Shown piece by piece: positions 9,323-19,000 of a DNA stretch of 64,000 nucleotides. The notes below the pieces were generated by a model. That model saw only the letters and a list, made by a program, of their open reading frames with translations. It did no database searches and was not told the origin of the DNA. The stretch covers positions 102,424-166,423 of the forward strand of contig JAFLRZ010000002.1 of the NCBI GenBank assembly GCA_022511225.1, in the 5' to 3' direction. How positions within the stretch are numbered: the stretch's first letter is position 1; every line of letters begins with the position of its first letter. Source of the DNA: Eubacterium sp. (GTDB lineage: Bacteria > Bacillota > Clostridia > Oscillospirales > Acutalibacteraceae). The position numbers and the translations under genes were made by a program.

Positions 9323-10012
9323 TTAGTAAAATTTGTACCCTCTGCCCCATACTGTTTTTATATAGTCACATTCAGGGTCTATTTCCCTGAGCTTTTCGCG
9401 AATACGATTAATGTGCACCGTTAAAGTTGCAGTATCACCGAGAGAATCATATCCCCAGACAGCCTCGAAAAGCTTGTTCTTTGAAAAAACATAATCAGGC
9501 TTTTCCGCAAGAAGATAAAGAACGTCAAATTCCTTTCTTGTCAGCGTTACAGACTTATCATTTATAAACACCTCACCGGTGTCCTTGTTCAGCTTAAGAT
9601 TCTCGATTTCAATAATCACGTCATCCGGGGAAGAAATACTCGTAAGCCTTTCGTACCTGCTGATGTGCGCCTTAACTCTTGCAACGAGCTCGCTCGGAGA
9701 AAACGGCTTGACAATATAATCATCTGCACCGAAGCCGAGTCCGTTAATCTTATCAGCATCCCCCTTTCTTGCACTGACAAGAAGAATGGGCACATTCTTT
9801 TGCTCTCTGATTTTTTTGCACACCTCAAAACCGTCCATATTAGGAAGCATAATATCAAGTAAAACCAAATTGAACTCGTTTGATAATGCTTTTTTTAGTC
9901 CCGTAGCACCGTCGGCGGCGTATTCAACAGTAAAGTCATTTGCCTCAAGATAATCTCTTTCAAGGCAAAGTATATTTTCATCATCCTCAATTATCAGTAT
10001 TCTTTTCTTCAT
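9323..10012 (-). CDS. OmpR/PhoB-family response regulator
   Basis: Receiver domain (residues about 3-115) with the EDD acidic pair, phospho-acceptor Asp in LVLLDIMLP and the KPF lysine, then a winged-helix DNA-binding domain ending RGRGYKF-like (WGRGYKFY). It overlaps the 3' end of the histidine kinase gene. AAGGA lies 9 nt before ATG 10012; ATG 10018 is the alternative start. It is the cognate output of the kinase encoded just upstream. Confidence 0.93.
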   Translation of the reverse strand: MKKRILIIEDDENILCLERDYLEANDFTVEYAADGATGLKKALSNEFNLVLLDIMLPNMDGFEVCKKIREQKNVPILLVSARKGDADKINGLGFGADDYIVKPFSPSELVARVKAHISRYERLTSISSPDDVIIEIENLKLNKDTGEVFINDKSVTLTRKEFDVLYLLAEKPDYVFSKNKLFEAVWGYDSLGDTATLTVHINRIREKLREIDPECDYIKTVWGRGYKFY

Positions 10013-11534
10013 CTTCATTCATCCTTTTTGGCATTGATATAAATATTGATAAGCCGTGACCGCTTCGACTCGTTGCCCAGATTGTGCCTCCGTGAAGCTC
10101 TACAATCTGCTTGCAGACTGAAAGTCCGAGACCCGAACCCTTGGCAACTCTCGTTCTTGCAGGATCGGCACGGTACATCATATCAAATATTTTCGGCAGG
10201 CTCTGCCTGTCTACACCTATTCCGTTATCACTGATTTCAATAATTACTGTACGCTCATATTCACTAAGCGCCATATGAACACTGCCCTTGACATTCTCTC
10301 TTGCATACTTAATAGAGTTTGAAATCACGTTGCTTATTACTCTTTCAAATCTGTCCGTATCAATACTAATTACAGTATCATCACTACAGTGGCACGAATG
10401 TGTAAAATCAAATCCTGCAGCATCGAGCACCTGCTTAAGCTCTGCAACACCGTCTTCAAAAAATTCCTTGGCATTTACGTCCTCCTTATCAAGCTCAAAG
10501 CCATTAAGCTCAAGCTTCGAGATAGTGAGAAGATCGTCAAGTATTTTTTCGGTATTATTAATAGATTCGCAGATTATTTCCGTATACTGACGCTGTTTTT
10601 CAGGTGTGTTGGCAATTCCGTCACGAAGCCCCTCAGCATAACCTCTCACCGAGGTGAGCGGTGTTCTTAAATCGTGTGCAATTCCTGCAACGACTGCCTG
10701 CCTTGCCGACTGAGCCGACTGAATATCGTCAATTGATTGCTTAAGCCTTATTCTCATATTATTGAAGTTCTCTACCGTCTGCCCTAATTCATTAGTAGAG
10801 TTAAATTCAATCTCGTAATCAAGATTACCTCTTGCTATTTCCTCTGCACCCTTTGAAATTTTCTTTATAGGCTTAACTATCGTCTGAGAGGTAATAAAAG
10901 AAATTACAACGATTGAAATTACAAAGAGAAGCACGATTACAAGTGCAATAAGCCCTGTTCTGCCGACGAGAGTAGAGGTAATATCCTTTGCCGAGCTTCT
11001 TATACTTACATCGTTTACTGTATAATCATTATTTACAATTATAACTGAATATCTCTCGCTTGCGTGCGTCGCATGGTTCACTATCACAAGTCCGTCGTCG
11101 CCGAAGTAATTGAGGTTTTTATCCTCTTCAAGATTAACAAGTGTGCTTGCAGTTTCGAGTATATCCGTGTCCGTTTTCGTCTGATAAAAGATTTCGCCGT
11201 TTTTTTCGATACGTATCTGTGTGCCAAACTTCTCAAGCGGAGAAACGAATGCCTTAATTTCCTCTAACTTTTTGTTGTCGCTGTTATCATTTATAAGCTC
11301 ACTGTTTATACCGTACAAAGTCTGGCTCCATTGTATCTGATTAATGGTGCTGTACGTATTCGTAGTAACAGACGAGAAATTAAAATGCGTTGCAACCGTA
11401 TTCATAGTCACTCCTGAAAACATCGTCACGAGCAAAAGAGGTATAATTATACCAAGCAGAGAGGTTATGATAATTCTCGTGTTTATTTTCAAATTTTTAT
11501 AGCTTCTTTTTTTGCTTTTATCCTTACTGCTCAT
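9987..11534 (-). CDS. Membrane sensor histidine kinase
   Basis: 515 aa. Two transmembrane segments (about 20-45 and 193-215) flank a ~145-residue extracellular sensor. HAMP follows (about 215-268), then HisKA with the phospho-accepting His near 286 (GIAHDLRTPLTSV), then HATPase_c with N box VISNSIKYA and the G boxes DNGIGV and GSGLGLSV. It starts one base after the TetR stop and overlaps the response regulator, so the three form one operon. The signal is unknown; the neighbouring cell-surface operon hints at an envelope cue. Confidence 0.93.
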   Translation of the reverse strand: MSSKDKSKKRSYKNLKINTRIIITSLLGIIIPLLLVTMFSGVTMNTVATHFNFSSVTTNTYSTINQIQWSQTLYGINSELINDNSDNKKLEEIKAFVSPLEKFGTQIRIEKNGEIFYQTKTDTDILETASTLVNLEEDKNLNYFGDDGLVIVNHATHASERYSVIIVNNDYTVNDVSIRSSAKDITSTLVGRTGLIALVIVLLFVISIVVISFITSQTIVKPIKKISKGAEEIARGNLDYEIEFNSTNELGQTVENFNNMRIRLKQSIDDIQSAQSARQAVVAGIAHDLRTPLTSVRGYAEGLRDGIANTPEKQRQYTEIICESINNTEKILDDLLTISKLELNGFELDKEDVNAKEFFEDGVAELKQVLDAAGFDFTHSCHCSDDTVISIDTDRFERVISNVISNSIKYARENVKGSVHMALSEYERTVIIEISDNGIGVDRQSLPKIFDMMYRADPARTRVAKGSGLGLSVCKQIVELHGGTIWATSRSGHGLSIFISMPKRMNEDEEKNTDN

Positions 11535-11535
11535 T

Positions 11536-12135
11536 TCATTCCTCTTGATTCCTGAGTTTATGCATTTCTATAATCTTTGACAAATGCAAATCGGCAAATT
11601 TTCTGCACTCCTCGTCAATATCGTCTACATCGTTTGTCAGGTAGTATTTTATAATACCGGTCATACCCGAAACGATATACGTAAGCTGAAAATCATTAAT
11701 TTCAAACTCATCCTTATGGATATATCTGACCGAGCTTTTTATGGTATCGGTCATTTTGGTAGTAAGAATATCGGAGCTTACGTCACTTAGCAAAATACTG
11801 TAGTACTCCTTATCCTCGGCAATGGTTTTTATACCGTAAGAAATAATAGATGCTACACCCTCAACCGTATGATCTCTGTTTTTGAATTCGTGAATCTGGC
11901 GTCCAACTTTAAAAAAGAGATTTCGCATAAGCCCGTCACACTGTTTATTGAGAAGATCATATTTGTCTGAATAGTGCAGATAAAAGGTATTTCTGCTTAT
12001 CATAGCCTTGTCGGTAATGTCCTTAACCGTCATTTGATCAAAGCCCTTTTCCTTTATCAAATCGTAAAACGCCTGCTTAATATGCTTTTGCGTACGAATA
12101 ATTCTTAAATCCTGAGCACCGCTTTTCTTAGCCAT
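11536..12135 (-). CDS. TetR-family transcriptional regulator
   Basis: N-terminal TetR helix-turn-helix (TQKHIKQAFYDLIKEKGFDQMTV, ISRNTFYLHYSDKYDLL) with a DhaS-like C-terminal domain. ATG 12135 follows AAGGAGAG at good spacing; an upstream in-frame start lacks a site. First gene of the TetR-kinase-regulator operon, divergent from the VTC/CotH operon. Copies of TGTCTATT in the shared promoter region may be its operators. Confidence 0.9.
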   Translation of the reverse strand: MAKKSGAQDLRIIRTQKHIKQAFYDLIKEKGFDQMTVKDITDKAMISRNTFYLHYSDKYDLLNKQCDGLMRNLFFKVGRQIHEFKNRDHTVEGVASIISYGIKTIAEDKEYYSILLSDVSSDILTTKMTDTIKSSVRYIHKDEFEINDFQLTYIVSGMTGIIKYYLTNDVDDIDEECRKFADLHLSKIIEMHKLRNQEE

Positions 12136-12148
12136 TATTGCTCTCCTT

Positions 12149-12310
12149 TGTCTATTTTGTTCAAGTGCATAATAATTTACCAGTGTCAATTATAACACAT
12201 TTATATCGTTACTGCAACATAACAAATAATAGACATTATACATATATTATTTCTAAGTACTTCGCCTGGTGCAACACTTGTCTATTTGTAAATAATTAGA
12301 TGATTAGACA
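12149..12310. promoter_or_regulatory. Repeated TGTCTATT motif in the divergent promoter region
   Basis: TGTCTATT occurs at 12149-12156 and 12279-12286 (plus) and 12228-12235 (minus), with the near copy TGTCTAAT at 12303-12310 (minus). The last two form an inverted pair ending 8 nt before the -35 of the VTC operon. Confidence 0.5.
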
Positions 12311-12318
12311 TCTTTTTG

Positions 12319-12348
12319 TTGACTTACTATGTAGTTATAAAGTATAAT
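12319..12348 (+). promoter_or_regulatory. Promoter of the VTC/DUF4956/CotH operon
   Basis: TTGACT (12319-12324), an 18-nt spacer and TATAAT (12343-12348). The -10 overlaps the first in-frame ATG, which therefore cannot be the translation start of the next gene. Confidence 0.75.
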
Positions 12349-12391
12349 GTTTTTAGTTTATATAATTTTAAATATTTATGGAGGTATTGTT

Positions 12392-13168
12392 TTGGCTATA
12401 GCTACTTTTAAACGCTATGAGAAGAAGTATCTCATAAGCAAAGAAAAGCTTGACCAAATCCTGCCCTCCCTGCTGGAATATATGGAGCTTGATCCCTTTT
12501 GCATAGGCGGCAAAGAATACAGGATTTACAGCATCTACTATGACACGGACAACCACGACGTTATCAGACATAATTCGTCAAAGCCCGTGTACAAGGAAAA
12601 AATGCGTATACGCTCCTACTATGACAGAAAAGATCCTGACGATAAAATCTTTATGGAATTAAAGAAAAAAAGCGAAGGACAAGGCAACAAGCGCAGAATC
12701 AAGCTCAAAATCAAAGAGATTGAGCCTTTTGTCAATGAAGGAATTATGCCCGAGACAAAAGATTATCTTTCTGCACAGGTTGCAAAGGAGCTGAAATACT
12801 ATCTGTCGCGCAACAAGGTGCATCCCGCACTTTACGTTCAATATGACAGGCTGGCTCTTTTCGGCAAGGAGGATAAAGATTTCAGAATGACCTTTGACAG
12901 AAATGTTCGCACAAGAAGGTCGGATTTTGTATTTGGTGAAAGCGAGAAGGATGAACTTCTGCTTCCGAACGGTGATTATATTATGGAAATTAAAATTCTC
13001 GGCGCAATGCCCTTGTGGCTGACGAAAATTTTGAGCGAAAATAATTTATTCAGCCGCGGATTTTCAAAATATGGTGTTAAATTCAAGCAGGATGCAGCCG
13101 AACACAAGCTTGAGTACCATCTTACAGACAAGGACGGCAACAGGCTGGACTTCAGCGATTTTACATAA
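12392..13168 (+). CDS. VTC-domain (polyphosphate polymerase-like) protein
   Basis: 259 aa single-domain protein of the VTC/triphosphate-tunnel type. The basic and acidic strands of the tunnel are visible: FKRYEKKYLI, YRIYSIYYDT, KMRIRSYYD, FMELKKK, VQYDRLAL and IMEIKI near the C-terminus. Eukaryotic VTC4 makes polyphosphate; the bacterial stand-alone form is uncharacterised here. TTG at 12392 follows GGAGG with 7-nt spacing, whereas the upstream ATG lies on the promoter. Co-oriented with DUF4956 and CotH genes. Confidence 0.88.
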   Translation: MAIATFKRYEKKYLISKEKLDQILPSLLEYMELDPFCIGGKEYRIYSIYYDTDNHDVIRHNSSKPVYKEKMRIRSYYDRKDPDDKIFMELKKKSEGQGNKRRIKLKIKEIEPFVNEGIMPETKDYLSAQVAKELKYYLSRNKVHPALYVQYDRLALFGKEDKDFRMTFDRNVRTRRSDFVFGESEKDELLLPNGDYIMEIKILGAMPLWLTKILSENNLFSRGFSKYGVKFKQDAAEHKLEYHLTDKDGNRLDFSDFT

Positions 13169-13205
13169 AAAGCACACAAACTAAACATCTAAGGAGAATA
13201 CATAA

Positions 13206-13916
13206 ATGAGTTTTGATCAGATTATCAGCTCTGCTACAAGCGGAGAAATTGCAAACCAGCTTACAGCAGTAAGCGTACTACAGATACTTGCATCTTCAAT
13301 AGTTATAGGACTTATAATAAGCCTCGTGTATCTTTTGACACACAAAAAAGAAGGCTACAGTCAGGCTTTCTGCGTGGCACTCGTTTTACTCGCGCCTATC
13401 GTAGGTATGGTAATTCTTTTAATCGGTAACAACGTTGCAAGAGCCTTTTCTCTTGCAGGTGCATTTGCATTAATCAGATTCCGTAGTGCGCCCGGAGATC
13501 CTAAGGATATTGCATTTGTGTTTATGTCTGTTGTAATGGGTCTTGCTTGCGGTATGGGCTTCTGGCTCTATGCAGGAATTGCTACAATCGTTATCTGCGC
13601 AGTTATCATTCTTCTGCACGTTACTAATTTTGCAGGCAAGCGCGGTAATCATTATGAGCTTAAAATCACAGTACCTGAAACACTTAATTACGTTGGCGCA
13701 TTTGACGAAACTCTCAATAAATATACTAATTCCTTCAAGATTGTGAAAATAAAGTCAGTTGACTTCGGTGCTTTATTCGAGCTCTCATTTGACATTGATA
13801 TGAAGGATGACAAGCAGATGCGCGAAATGCTCGACGATCTTCGTGCAATGAACGGAAATCTCAAGATTATGCTTTCTACGGTTCCTACAGCCGTAAGAAG
13901 CTTCCACTTCCAGTAA
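13206..13916 (+). CDS. DUF4956 membrane protein
   Basis: 236 aa with about four hydrophobic helices in residues 20-145 (including LIIGLIISLVYLLTH and AIVGMVILLIG-type segments) and a soluble C-terminal alpha/beta domain. The loop RAFSLAGAFALIRFRSAPGDPKD is the conserved centre of DUF4956. The family recurs beside VTC-domain and CotH genes; its activity is unknown. A good AAGGAG site precedes the ATG. Confidence 0.88.
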   Translation: MSFDQIISSATSGEIANQLTAVSVLQILASSIVIGLIISLVYLLTHKKEGYSQAFCVALVLLAPIVGMVILLIGNNVARAFSLAGAFALIRFRSAPGDPKDIAFVFMSVVMGLACGMGFWLYAGIATIVICAVIILLHVTNFAGKRGNHYELKITVPETLNYVGAFDETLNKYTNSFKIVKIKSVDFGALFELSFDIDMKDDKQMREMLDDLRAMNGNLKIMLSTVPTAVRSFHFQ

Positions 13917-13922
13917 AAAGAA

Positions 13923-13968
13923 CAGGAACACTCCGGGTTGAGAGAGTCGAACCCCAAGGGTGTTCCTG
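13923..13968 (+). promoter_or_regulatory. Two-tier intercistronic hairpin
   Basis: An outer stem CAGGAACAC/GTGTTCCTG (13923-13931/13960-13968) encloses an inner stem GGGTT/AACCC (13935-13939/13950-13954). There is no T run, so it is more likely an mRNA processing or stability element than a terminator. Confidence 0.55.
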
Positions 13969-14019
13969 AAAGTGTCTTTAAAACATCAGCAAATTATACG
14001 AAGAAATCGGGAAACCACT

Positions 14020-16005
14020 ATGAAATCAAAAAAATTACTTGCATTACTGCTTTGTGCAGTAATTATAATACCAACGTTAGTTTCATGCTCAAAGGCAGAG
14101 CTGACTTCACTTCCGTCAGACGTTGCAGTGATTGATGACGATGATGACAACATTGACGACAACACCTCTGAAGAAAAAGGGAAATCAACGTTTGAATTTA
14201 CAGACCGTTACGGCAACGTAATCACGGCGATTCCGTTTTACAACGTTGACGGTGCAACGATGATAGCAGTTTACGTTGAATCTGCAAAGGATAAAAAAGG
14301 GAATGCTCTTGACCAAGAGAAATATCCGTACATTCAGCAGGTTTTGGCAATTCAGCTTGACAGTCTCGGCGAGCCGAAGCTCACTTATCAGAACAGCAAT
14401 CCTGTTTCACTCAATGCGCTTGCTGACAAGAACGGCTACATCATTGCAGTTCAGGACGTTATCGACATTGATAATGACAAGGACACCGAAGAATATTTTG
14501 AGGTTGTCACAAAGGTTGACAGTGTGGGAAATCTTTTCATCAAGCTTCAAAAGGGCGAGGACGGCAAGCCTGTAAACGTTACGGTAGATGACGAAAAAGA
14601 CGGAGGCAAAAAGGTTACTACCGACGATGGCAAGAGTGTATCTGCCCAAAAGAGTGAAAAGTCAAAGAATCTTGAAAAGGTTGCCGAAAAAGAGGTTGCT
14701 GACAGAAAAAAAGAAACCACAACTAAAAAGAAGTCTGACGATAGCAAGAACAATTCCGGCAATGGCTCAGGCAGTGGTAATAACAACAGCTCAAAGGATA
14801 AAAATAAAGACAACAACAAAGATAAAAACAACAACAAAACACCGTCAAAGGAGCCCTCTAAGAAAGAAGACCCTAAGCCCGAATATATTTCTATCGTTCT
14901 TAAAAAAGGCGGAAGCGTTGCAAGTGACGGTAAGAACGTTTCGTTTAATCCCGGCTCAATCGACACAGGCTCAGAGGTTATAATCGACGGTGCAGGCGAA
15001 TGCAGTAAGTATTATGTTACAAGCGAAACCGACGTATTTTTAGGACACCTCGTTTTCAATCTCAGCATTGGTGAAAGCGTTGAGGTTAAATTCAACGACG
15101 TAAATATCAACACGAAGAGAAAAACGGCAATTAATTTCACTAACGTTGATAAGGACAACGAAAAGGAAAACGATAACGAGAGCAAAAGCGAAAGCTCGGG
15201 TGAAAGCAAGCCTGTTGAATCTGCTGCTCCTAAAGTAAATCTCGTCTTTACAGGTGAAAACAAATTCACAGCACACGGCGTTGGTACAAACGGTACAATT
15301 TACAGCGAGTGCAGACTCGATATCAAAGGTCACGGAACTGCCGAAATTGACGGCGGAGAAAACCTGAGCGGTATCTGCTCTACCGAATCAATAGACATAA
15401 GAAATGCTACGCTTAATATCACAAGCAGAGCTAAGCAGGGTATTTCCTGCGACAGAAAGGTGACTGTCGAATTCGGTGCAAGCATTAACATCAATTCAAA
15501 GGGTGACGGAATTCACTGCAACAAATTCGAAATGTGCGACCCAAATGAATTTCCGGATAAAGAAAATGCTACTCCCGCTTCTGTAAAAATCCAGTCGCTT
15601 TACACTGAAGAATGTGCAGACGGAATTGATTCAAATGATTATATCATCATAAGAGGCGGTACGCTTGACGTAACGGCTTTATCACAGTACAAATTCGGAC
15701 TCAAGGTCAGAAAAGTCAATGACGGCAAGACAAAGGGGCAGTTTGAAATAAACGGCGGAAAGGTCACCGTATCAGCAGACAGCAACTCAGAACTCACAAA
15801 TTGCGCCCAAAAAACACTTCTTATTCAAAGCAGTGTTAAACAACAGTTTTCAGTTGGCGGCTACAAATCGGCAGAAAACGTTACCAAATTTCTCTGCTCA
15901 CCGTGCAGTGCCGAAACTGTCACAATGATTAATCGAAGCGGCAAAAGCACCGAGTGCAAAGTCGATTGGCAAGGCAATATTGGTACGGCAAAATTATTAA
16001 GATGA
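14020..16005 (+). CDS. Secreted lipoprotein with DUF4353-type carbohydrate-binding domain
   Basis: About 661 aa. ATG 14020 gives a lipoprotein signal peptide with lipobox TLVSC. A ~130-residue N-terminal domain is followed by a Lys/Asn/Asp-rich low-complexity linker (about 210-300) and a right-handed repetitive beta domain typical of DUF4353, now called a carbohydrate-binding domain. This domain commonly accompanies CotH proteins. It probably displays a surface glycan-binding module; exact ligand unknown. Confidence 0.82.
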   Translation: MKSKKLLALLLCAVIIIPTLVSCSKAELTSLPSDVAVIDDDDDNIDDNTSEEKGKSTFEFTDRYGNVITAIPFYNVDGATMIAVYVESAKDKKGNALDQEKYPYIQQVLAIQLDSLGEPKLTYQNSNPVSLNALADKNGYIIAVQDVIDIDNDKDTEEYFEVVTKVDSVGNLFIKLQKGEDGKPVNVTVDDEKDGGKKVTTDDGKSVSAQKSEKSKNLEKVAEKEVADRKKETTTKKKSDDSKNNSGNGSGSGNNNSSKDKNKDNNKDKNNNKTPSKEPSKKEDPKPEYISIVLKKGGSVASDGKNVSFNPGSIDTGSEVIIDGAGECSKYYVTSETDVFLGHLVFNLSIGESVEVKFNDVNINTKRKTAINFTNVDKDNEKENDNESKSESSGESKPVESAAPKVNLVFTGENKFTAHGVGTNGTIYSECRLDIKGHGTAEIDGGENLSGICSTESIDIRNATLNITSRAKQGISCDRKVTVEFGASININSKGDGIHCNKFEMCDPNEFPDKENATPASVKIQSLYTEECADGIDSNDYIIIRGGTLDVTALSQYKFGLKVRKVNDGKTKGQFEINGGKVTVSADSNSELTNCAQKTLLIQSSVKQQFSVGGYKSAENVTKFLCSPCSAETVTMINRSGKSTECKVDWQGNIGTAKLLR

Positions 16006-16031
16006 TACAGGAAAGAGAAGAGGACAAACTT

Positions 16032-19000
16032 ATGAAAAAATCATTCAAAAAAAGTACGGCGTTACTGCTCGCAGTAATCATAATAATGACTACGTTAGTA
16101 GTATCACCATTCAGCTCTCAGGCAGATGTATCAACTGCTCCTCAGCTTGAAAGCTCAATGCTGAATATGTGGGCAGACCCGCAGAATGCGTTGACTCAGG
16201 CTGATATCAATGACGCTATAGGCGGAAACGTGCTTTCCCCTCTCGGCTCTATAAGACCTTCAAAGGTCAACACAAGCGCATCAAAATACTATTGGTTCTT
16301 CCCGTCCACTGCTGACCTCAGTGCTCTTAAAATCTGGTTTGCAGAGGGCTCAACGCTTGAAATCTCAGGCACTCAGGTTGAAAGCGGTGTGCCGACCAAC
16401 GTTTTTGAAAGCATAAATGACGGCGGTGTTTCAGTTGACTACACTGTTAAACTTAACAATACAAGCTACTCTGTCACTGCAATAAAGAGCGGTGACGTAG
16501 GTACAATTTATATTGACACAAGCAGCGGTTCTCTTTCCAGTATCAACGCAAGTAAAGACCACACTGTATTTGAATCAGGCACAATTATGGTTATTCGTCC
16601 TGACGGCACAGTCGATTATCAGGGCGTTATGGAAAGAATGAGCGGACGCGGTAACGGCACTTGGTCTACCACAGGCACTAAGCTTCCTTATAACATCAAG
16701 CTCGGCATATCAAAATCACTTCTCGGAATGCCGTCTGCAAAAAAGTGGTGTCTTCTTGCAAACGCAGGTGACTCTACCCTTATTGCAAATCAGCTTACAT
16801 ACGATTTTGCCGATTATATCGGTGTCAAGTACCAGCCTCACTGCAAGCCTGTTGATTTATACGTTAACCAGCAGTATCTCGGCTCGTATCAGCTCGCTGA
16901 AAAGGTACAGCTTAAGTCAAACAGAATTGACGTTACGGATGCATACGCAAATCTTGAATTAGCAAACGGTACGGTAAGCGAGACCGGTGCAATACTGCCG
17001 GGGGATTTAACTGGCACGGCAGTCGGCTCATACACATCAAGCGGTCTTCCGACTACAGGCACAACCAGTACATTTGGCTCAACAGTAGGCAACAGAAAGT
17101 ATTCATCATCACTTACAAGCCCTACTGATTATACCGGCGGCTATCTCTATGAGCTTGAAATCAGTAACAGATGGCCTGATGAGAATGCAGGCTTCTGTGC
17201 CTACAACCGACAGGGATGGGTACTCAAGAGCTGCGACTATGCTTCTAAGGAAATGGTGAACTACAGCTACGACATTCTCTTTGCATTAGGTTCATCAGTA
17301 TATAACGGCGGTATCGTTCCAAGCAGTGCTACCACAACCACCTGCAGATCAAATTTAAGAGCAATGACCACAAGCAACCCTGCTCCTGCTGCACAATATC
17401 AGAGTAAGCGATGGAGCGATCTTCTTGATGCTGACTCAGCTGTAAAATATTACTGGGTTCAGGAATTTTTCAAGAATATGGACTCATCAACATCGTCCAC
17501 ATACTTCTATAAGGATTCCGATAACATTGACGGCAAGCTTTATGCAGGTCCTATATGGGATATGGATAACGCTCTGGGCGAGGCAAGTGAAAGCAGCCGA
17601 TGGGGTGCAAATATTAACACCGCTGAAGGTTGGTATGCAAAGGTAGCCCGAATTTACAGATTCTACGCAAGTGACTCTACAAAGACCTATAGTAATGACA
17701 ATCAGGCTCCACTCAACTTTTATGCCGCTCTTGCAACTAACTGCACAGACTTCTGGAGCATGGCTGAGAGAAGCTACTACAAGGATATTGCACCTGCTAT
17801 AGACGTACTCCTCGGAAATACTGCAGACCCTAACGGAACTCTTAAGAACATTGAATATTATGTAAATACAGTTGCTAAAAGTGCCGCTATGAATAATATT
17901 CGTCACGAAAAAAGCTTTAACGCATATACAATTATTGACAGCAAGGAAAAGTGGGTTACTGACAGAGATATATGGATTAACTCGCAGATATCAAAGACAG
18001 ATATAAGCGGTGTTACAATTTCAAATATCGGTAATCATATGTACACAGGCAATGAAATCATGCCTGATCCGACAGTAAGCATCTTTACTTCAAACGGCGA
18101 CGTCACTCTTGAAAAAGGTGTTGACTATGAATTAAGCTATGAGAATAATATAAATGCCGGCACTGCTCAGATTACAGTTACAGGTATCGGCCTTTACACA
18201 GGCTCAAAGACAGTTAACTTCACTATCAGTCCTGTAACCCTGCCGCCTTATCATTCACTTACTATTGACAGCACAGGATATAAGGATACTGAGCTTGTTG
18301 CAATACTTAAAAATACGCAGACAGGCAATGAACTTACACAAAGCGTATCATACAAATGGTACAGAAACGGTACTCAGATAAGCGGTGCAGATTCAGACAG
18401 ATATTTGCTTACAGCAGATGACGTAGGCACAAAAATCACTTGTGTTGCTTCAGGTGACGGAGTAAACGTTACAGGCTCGGTTACTTCAAATGAATGTAAC
18501 GTTCTTTCAGGATCAAGACCGTCAGGCTACACGAGAACGATTGCAGAATGGGTTTACGACTACACAGCTGACAGCACTACACTTGTAAATGCTGATACCT
18601 CGGGCGAAGGCTATTTCTACAACGCAACAGGCGGTGAGCTTCAGGCTGACGCAAATCTCTTTGCAAGTGTAAACGGTGTTGACCCTGCAAAAATCAAATG
18701 GTCTGCTGACACTGATTTATATAAGATTGACGGTAAAACAAATACAGAAGATCGCTCACCTGTTATGGGTACGTCAAAGAGCAACAACCTCGCGTGGGAC
18801 TACTTCCCATACTTTGAAACAGTAGTTTCAACACTCGGTTACGACAACATCAAGTTTTCTGCAAAGCTCGGCGGTACAAACAAGGGACCAAAAATCTGGC
18901 AGATATACTACAGCCTTGACGGTGAGGACTACGTTGAGTTAGAAGGTGCTCAGCACTCTATTACCAACAATAAGACTATGGAGGTTGCATTTGACAATGT

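Noticed and set aside
14547..14966. Long minus-strand ORF opposite the lipoprotein linker
   Set aside because: It is the antisense of a Lys/Asn/Ser-rich low-complexity linker, giving a Leu/Ser-rich artefact with no ribosome-binding site.
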